64,000 bases of DNA, from assembly GCA_944385035.1 (NCBI GenBank), contig CALWVV010000003.1:1-64000 (forward strand). Direction: 5' to 3'. Under the pieces are notes generated by a model. The model was not told where the DNA came from, searched no databases, and worked only from the letters and a program-made list of their open reading frames with translations. This DNA is from an uncultured Oscillospiraceae bacterium. Lineage in GTDB: Bacteria > Bacillota > Clostridia > Oscillospirales > Oscillospiraceae. Shown piece by piece: positions 59,861 to 64,000 of this stretch (the first letter of the stretch is position 1; the number at the start of each line of letters is the position of its first letter). The position numbers and the translations under genes are program-made.

Positions 59861-60763
59861 ATGTTAGACTTCCAACCCCTGCAATTAGAAGATCTTCCCA
59901 AGCTGCGGCCGTTTTTTGGATACAGCGGCAGCCGTATCTGCGACACCACCCCCGGCACTGTGTTCATCTGGCGGGATATGTACAAAACGGAGTGGGCCAT
60001 TTACGACGGCTCCCTCTATTTTAAAGTGCTCTATCCCGGCCTGGGAGAGACCTTTACCCTTCCTCTGGGGGGCGGACGTTGGGAACACTACACCCAGATT
60101 GCCGCCTACTGCTGCCGCCGGAATATGCCCATTGCCTTCTACCCCGTTCCCAAGGATGAGCTGGAGCGGCTTCAGGAGTTCTTCCCCAACAGCACTGCCG
60201 CTGCCGAACGGGACAACTTCGACTACCTGTACCGGGCAGAGGATTTGAAATACTTCCGGGGCAAAAAGTTGAGCGGCCAGCGTAACCACGTAAACAAGTT
60301 CCTGAAAACCTATGGAAACTGGCTCTTCCGCCCCATTGAACCAGCAGATATTCCTCAGGTGAAGGCATTTCTGGACCGTTATGCCAGCCGGTGGGACAAG
60401 TCCGCCGCCACCTTCCACGAGGACATCACCAAAACCCACGAGGTGCTGGACAACTACCAGTCCTACGATCTGTTGGGCGGTATGCTCCTGGTAGACGGAG
60501 AAATCGTGGGCTTCTCTCTAGGGGAGATCATTGGCGACACCCTGTTCACCCACATTGAGAAGGCTGACCGGGATTATGAGGGCTGCTACCAGATGCTGGT
60601 GGCCCAGTTTGCCCAGCAGTTCGCCCACGAGGGGGTCGCCTTCATCAACCGTGAGGACGACACCGGAGATCCGGGCCTGCGCACCAGCAAGCTGTCCTAT
60701 CATCCCGTTGCCCTGTTGGAAAAATATACGGTCACGGTGGAGGAGCCCTGCGCCTTCTGCTGA
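59861..60763 (+). CDS. DUF2156 (phosphatidylglycerol lysyltransferase C-terminal-like) protein
   Basis: 300 residues made of two GNAT-like halves. DNFDYLYRAEDLKYFRGKKLSGQRNHVNKFLKTYGN is the family core in the middle, and GFSLGEIIGDTLFTHIEKADRDYEGCYQMLVAQFAQ lies in the second half, followed by FINREDDTGDPGLRTSKLSYHP. There are no membrane helices, so it is the soluble aminoacyl-transferase part only. The aminoacyl or acyl acceptor is unknown. No strong ribosome binding site is seen (AAGGATTTG). Confidence 0.88.
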   Translation: MLDFQPLQLEDLPKLRPFFGYSGSRICDTTPGTVFIWRDMYKTEWAIYDGSLYFKVLYPGLGETFTLPLGGGRWEHYTQIAAYCCRRNMPIAFYPVPKDELERLQEFFPNSTAAAERDNFDYLYRAEDLKYFRGKKLSGQRNHVNKFLKTYGNWLFRPIEPADIPQVKAFLDRYASRWDKSAATFHEDITKTHEVLDNYQSYDLLGGMLLVDGEIVGFSLGEIIGDTLFTHIEKADRDYEGCYQMLVAQFAQQFAHEGVAFINREDDTGDPGLRTSKLSYHPVALLEKYTVTVEEPCAFC

Positions 60764-60770
60764 TATAAAA

Positions 60771-60801
60771 AATGGTCCCGGCCAATTTGGCCGGGACCAT
60801 T
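60771..60801. terminator. Bidirectional terminator
   Basis: AATGGTCCCGGCC (60771-60783) pairs with GGCCGGGACCATT (60789-60801), with A-runs before and T-runs after, shared by the convergent DUF2156 and lipoprotein genes. Confidence 0.92.
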
Positions 60802-60803
60802 TT

Positions 60804-61277
60804 TTATCCTTCTATCGCACTTTTGGCTGCGTCCATGTCATTGGCCACCACCAGCAGTACCGAAGCACCCCGCTGTTCTGTCAGAGCACCCTCCAGCTTG
60901 GGAATCTCTCCAGGGCGGTAGCTCTCATTGGTGGCAATCTGGCCCTCCACATAGGCCTTCAGCGCTTCCAGCGCCTTTCCCGCCTTTTCCTCATCGGGCA
61001 GCACCAGCACTGCCCCCTCTTCACAGGTGGCTCCTGCCGAGCGCTGCACCGCACAGTCCTGGAGATCATCCCGGACCAGCCCGTAGTCCCCCAGCTTATA
61101 GAGGGCAAAGGCGGTATCGCCGTCCAGCTCTTCCAGGGTCTCAGAAAAAGCTCCCGCCTCCACCATGGCACTTACCAAGTCGGTGGAATAGGCCTTTTCT
61201 TCCTTACCCCCGCCGCATCCGGCCAGCACACACAGGCCCATGGCTGCGGCCAGGGCCAAACTCATCAGTCTTTTCAT
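60804..61277 (-). CDS. Probable lipoprotein (DUF4358-like)
   Basis: 157 residues. A lipoprotein signal peptide ends in the lipobox LAGC (Cys at about 20), so the protein should be tethered outside the membrane. The mature part shows alternating helical segments with ALYKLGDYGL, EEGAVLVLPDEEKAGKALEALKAYVEGQIATNESY and LVVANDMDAA, matching DUF4358 lipoproteins of clostridia. ATG 61277 follows AAGGAGG. It sits 13 bp after the degV stop. No function is known. Confidence 0.8.
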   Translation of the reverse strand: MKRLMSLALAAAMGLCVLAGCGGGKEEKAYSTDLVSAMVEAGAFSETLEELDGDTAFALYKLGDYGLVRDDLQDCAVQRSAGATCEEGAVLVLPDEEKAGKALEALKAYVEGQIATNESYRPGEIPKLEGALTEQRGASVLLVVANDMDAAKSAIEG

Positions 61278-61290
61278 GGTTTGTTCCTCC

Positions 61291-62190
61291 TTACCCCATC
61301 GCCTTGCGCAGCAGTCCCACTCCAATGGGCGTGGGTCCGGTATGCACCCCGATGGTCATTCCTATCTGATAGGGCTTTTTGACCTCAGGCCGGTCGTAGC
61401 CCCGCTCCAACAGGCCCTCATAGACCTGCCGGGCAAATTCCCGATGCTCCTCCTGGTCCAGGCCAAACCCGGTAGCCAAGATGTACTGATTCAAATCCAG
61501 CCGTTCCTTCTCCACATACCGGAAAAAGAGCTCCCGCACCCGAATCAAGGACTTTTTCCGGCCCTGGGCAATGCCGTCGGTGACCAGTTCCCCATTTTCA
61601 TAGCCGATGAGAGGCTTTACCCGGAGAAGTGCTCCTGTGGTGGCAGCCGCTTTTCCGATTCTCCCCCCATGGCGCAGATATTCCAGATCGTCCGTGGTAA
61701 AGAAGATCCGCCCGGTCTGGGGCAGCTCCTCCAGGGCGGCCACCGCCTGTTCCAACGTCAGATCCTGGTCCCGCAGCCGCACCGCCTCCTCTACCAGCAG
61801 GCCCTCCAGCACGGTGGCCAGTCTGGAGTCCATCACATAGATCGGTACCTGTGGGAACTCCTCCTGCAGCTCCGCGGCGGCGTTTCTGGCCGTCTGGTAG
61901 GAACCGCTGAACTGTCCGTTGAGACAGATGCACAAGATGGGAATACCCTGTTTGGCAATGGGGCAAAATGCCTCCAGATAATCCTCCATGGTGGGCATGG
62001 AGGTTTTGGGAAAGACTCCTGGCAGCGCAGCCATGCGCTGGTAGAATTCCCGTGTTGGGATGTCCCGTTCCTCTCGGTAATAGGTCTCGTTCCCCAGGGC
62101 GGCATAATAGGATACCATCTCCACCCCAAGGCTCTGGCACCTCTCTCGTCCCAGATCACAAGAGCTGTCACTCACAATTTGGAACTTCAT
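61291..62190 (-). CDS. DegV family fatty-acid-binding protein
   Basis: 299 residues. A DegV protein binds a fatty acid and, in Firmicutes, hands it to the FakA kinase. KFQIVSDSSCDLG opens the chain. KTSMPTMEDYLEAF supplies the conserved S/T-x-P-S-like site, ICLNGQFSGSYQTARNAA binds the head group, and DSRLATVLEGLLVEEAV and FFTTDDLEYLRHGGRIGKAAA follow. GVHTGPTPIGVGLL is the C-terminal head-group site. ATG 62190 follows AAAGGAG. No fakA gene is in the window. Confidence 0.94.
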   Translation of the reverse strand: MKFQIVSDSSCDLGRERCQSLGVEMVSYYAALGNETYYREERDIPTREFYQRMAALPGVFPKTSMPTMEDYLEAFCPIAKQGIPILCICLNGQFSGSYQTARNAAAELQEEFPQVPIYVMDSRLATVLEGLLVEEAVRLRDQDLTLEQAVAALEELPQTGRIFFTTDDLEYLRHGGRIGKAAATTGALLRVKPLIGYENGELVTDGIAQGRKKSLIRVRELFFRYVEKERLDLNQYILATGFGLDQEEHREFARQVYEGLLERGYDRPEVKKPYQIGMTIGVHTGPTPIGVGLLRKAMG

Positions 62191-62310
62191 ATGCTTCTCC
62201 TTTGTTCTGTGGCCCGATTCCCTCTCTCCTGGGCCATACCCGTGTCCCACCCGATGGGAATTAGCGTAAAGTATACACCCTTTTTACAGAAAACTCAACC
62301 GCAAATTATT

Positions 62311-63669
62311 TTATTTGCATGATCCGGCCTCTTTTCTTCCTGCCGGATCGTTCCCAGCTCTTTTTCTCCCCTTCCAAATCTCTGCTATCCAGCAGCATAA
62401 CGGCACAAGGTAGAGATAAAAGGCAAAGGGCAGCACCGAGGTCCCAACTCCCATAGTAGCCAGAGGAACGCTGCAGGCAATGGCCCAGGGCACCAGCCCC
62501 GCCAAATTGATCACCGAGTTTCCAATGTTGGCCGCCATCTCCATGGGCGGCAGCTCCCGGCGGCGGTATTCCTCCCGTGTGAACTGGGCACTGAGGACCG
62601 TGCCCACCGTCTGGTTACAGAACAGCATACAGGTACCCAAGGACAGCAGGACATGGGTGGCAAACAGGCCAATCCGGTCCATGAGCCACCCCATTTTCTC
62701 CACCACCGGGTTCAGAAACCCGGTCCCGCTGAACAGCCCGGAGTAGGCGCAGGACAAAACTACAATAATTGCCACATCCAGCATAGAACAAAGCCCGCCG
62801 CCTGACAGGATCTCCCGCAGTTCCGGCTCCGCGGCCTCGTATCCAGTCACACAGGCCCACAGCAGCTGCCCTGGGTCCATATGCTGAAGCAGCAGCGCAC
62901 ATAGGACGGACAGGACACAGCTGACCAGGATTGCCCCCACAGCACTCATCTTTATCCACGGCAGCACCAGCAGCGCCACCGCAGGCAAAATAACCGGCCA
63001 GCTCAGATGAAAGCCGGTGGACAGCGCCTGTAAAATCGCTCCATCCACCTGGTGAATCGGGTAAATCGGGGATAACACTGCGTAAATCACCAACGTGATG
63101 GAAAAGGGCAGCAGCGTATCCCGCCACATGCGGCTGCGAAACGCCCTGTCGTCCACACCTGCCACTGCTGCCGCTACCGCTGCGGCAGAGGAGGCCGGGG
63201 AGAGCCGCTCTCCCACATAAATTCCCGACATGATCGCCCCACTGGCAGCCAGCAAATTTGCGCCGCCGCTGCGGGCAATGGTCATAAGGATCACCCCCGC
63301 CGTCCCCACCACGCCAAAGGAGCTGCCAAAGGCCATGCTAAACAGAGCAGGCAGCAGAAAAGCTACCAACAGGAAGGTATTGGGCGTGATCAGAGAAACA
63401 CCAGTGCGCACAAAAAATGCCACCGTCCCTCCTGCCCGCCACAGGGCAGTGAGCAGACCAATGAGCAGCAAAATCCGCAGTACCTTCCCCGCGGTTTTCA
63501 TCTCCTTCATCGCCATGCGGCCCAGTTCCGGAGCCGAATAGCCCCGGCGCAGTCCCACCAGGGCAAAACAAACCAATCCCGCCAGCAGCGCCCAGGACAA
63601 ACTGATCTCCAGCACCATGCACGCTACCACACAACTCAGAAATACAAAGAAAGCCAATAAAAGATCCAT
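62311..63669 (-). CDS. Na+/H+ antiporter, NhaC family
   Basis: 452 residues, about 11-12 membrane helices. GTAGVILMTIARSGGANLLAASGAIMSGIYVGERLSPASSAA is the NhaC core with the Ser/Gly-rich ion path. SGLFSGTGFLNPVV and LFCNQTVGTVLSAQF belong to the second repeat. It would exchange Na+ (or coupled organic anions such as malate/lactate in some members) for protons. I chose ATG 63669 because upstream codons add a non-hydrophobic stretch. The C terminus is a charged tail. It is monocistronic. Confidence 0.88.
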   Translation of the reverse strand: MDLLLAFFVFLSCVVACMVLEISLSWALLAGLVCFALVGLRRGYSAPELGRMAMKEMKTAGKVLRILLLIGLLTALWRAGGTVAFFVRTGVSLITPNTFLLVAFLLPALFSMAFGSSFGVVGTAGVILMTIARSGGANLLAASGAIMSGIYVGERLSPASSAAAVAAAVAGVDDRAFRSRMWRDTLLPFSITLVIYAVLSPIYPIHQVDGAILQALSTGFHLSWPVILPAVALLVLPWIKMSAVGAILVSCVLSVLCALLLQHMDPGQLLWACVTGYEAAEPELREILSGGGLCSMLDVAIIVVLSCAYSGLFSGTGFLNPVVEKMGWLMDRIGLFATHVLLSLGTCMLFCNQTVGTVLSAQFTREEYRRRELPPMEMAANIGNSVINLAGLVPWAIACSVPLATMGVGTSVLPFAFYLYLVPLCCWIAEIWKGRKRAGNDPAGRKEAGSCK

Positions 63670-63819
63670 TTCTCCCATCCTCTCCGGCCCCATTGTAGCA
63701 CCTGCCGTTGCTTTTGTCACCCATCGCAATCCTTTTCTCCTCACGAATTTTTGAAAAAGCCCCTCAGATCCCTCCATTCTTTCCTCCCCTTCCCCCTTTC
63801 TTTTCCACCTTTGGTGTGG

Positions 63820-63825
63820 TATAAT
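63820..63825 (+). promoter_or_regulatory. Extended -10 promoter before the shikimate-kinase-like gene
   Basis: TATAAT (63820-63825) preceded by TGG, giving the extended TGnTATAAT form. The -35 (TTTCTT, 63797-63802) is weak. Confidence 0.5.
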
Positions 63826-63859
63826 AATTTGAGTTTGTATGTAAAGGTTGGAATATTTC

Positions 63860-64000
63860 GTGGGCAATGTTACACTAATTGGAATGCCGGGCTCCGGCAA
63901 AAGTACCGTCGGCGTTCTGCTGGCCAAATTTTTGGGCTATGGCTTTTTGGACGTGGATCTGCTCATCCAGCAGCAGCAGAATGCCCTGCTCCAGGAGATT
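63860..64000 (+). CDS. Shikimate kinase-like protein, partial (5' end)
   Basis: The first 47 codons are in the window, and the gene runs off the right edge. The GTG start at 63860 is inferred. [20 protein letters not shown] holds the Walker A motif GMPGSGKST, and [10 protein letters not shown] matches the shikimate-binding DxD region of AroK (F-x-D-x-D). The third Asp of the family and the RxxE motif lie outside. A gluconate-kinase-like relative is the main alternative. Confidence 0.75.
   Translation, partial: MGNVTLIGMPGSGKSTVGVLLAKFLGYGFLDVDLLIQQQQNALLQEI

Noticed and set aside
1..64000. CRISPR arrays, insertion sequences, rRNA operons
   Set aside because: I saw no regularly spaced direct repeats, transposase motifs or rRNA sequence anywhere in the window.

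Overview
The window comes from the chromosome of a strictly anaerobic, GC-rich (estimated by eye at 55-60%) clostridial Firmicute. It most resembles gut Oscillospiraceae of the Flavonifractor / Lawsonibacter / Pseudoflavonifractor kind. The evidence is a glmS ribozyme, AGGAGG-type ribosome binding sites, a group B-like [FeFe] hydrogenase, a reverse rubrerythrin behind a PerR-like repressor, a split B12-dependent methionine synthase, AsnA, a BioY-only biotin gene and an RsgI-like anti-sigma factor. The genus is an inference. No phage, transposase, CRISPR array or rRNA was seen.

Layout. 0-2.9 kb: trmL-pgk-tpiA (glycolysis, minus strand) with GC-rich repeats in the spacers. 3.2-10.3 kb: cinA; an ECF sigma factor with a PepSY-bearing anti-sigma factor; bioY; a GntR-regulated ABC transporter operon. 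10.3-13.3 kb: [FeFe] hydrogenase, a P-loop ATPase of unknown role and tRNA-Gln(CTG). 13.5-17.5 kb: ribozyme-controlled glmS, a hypothetical protein, and DUF4363 and DUF421 proteins. 17.6-23.8 kb: carAB and guaA, with a tiny complete minus-strand transcription unit for a 20-residue peptide between them. 23.9-26.2 kb: an ArsR-controlled arsR-permease-thioredoxin-arsC operon with two matching operator palindromes.

26.3-49.6 kb is an accessory catabolic region whose intergenic DNA is AT-rich. It holds a divergent oxidoreductase / sugar-isomerase pair. Next comes a minus-strand cluster of two fused CoA-transferases, a chimeric frameshifted enoyl-CoA hydratase, a LacI regulator, an SDR, a ketopantoate-reductase-like enzyme, three tandem MaoC proteins and a cupin. 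It ends with a full hexuronate pathway: uxaC, uxaA, uxaB and a GntR regulator, then uxuA-uxuB-kdgK-eda, and a divergent RpiB-like isomerase. Glucuronate and galacturonate would go through 2-keto-3-deoxygluconate to pyruvate and glyceraldehyde-3-phosphate, the substrate shared with tpiA and pgk. No transporter lies in the catabolic region.

49.7-64 kb is core again: GH25 lysozyme; asnA - metH activation domain - metH; xth; metF; a TVP38-type membrane protein; perR-rubrerythrin; a phosphoesterase; a DUF2156 protein; a DUF4358 lipoprotein; DegV; NhaC; and the start of a shikimate-kinase-like gene cut by the window end.

The points most worth a second look are: (1) three adjacent MaoC paralogues of which only one keeps the catalytic Asp/His pair, inside a CoA-transferase cluster of unknown substrate; (2) an RpiB-like protein in the uronate cluster that lacks the family's phosphate-binding and ring-opening histidines; (3) the 20-residue peptide unit between carB and guaA; (4) an enoyl-CoA hydratase joined to the tail of a fumarate-reductase-like flavoprotein and broken by a frameshift. 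All calls come from reading the sequence; no database search was run.
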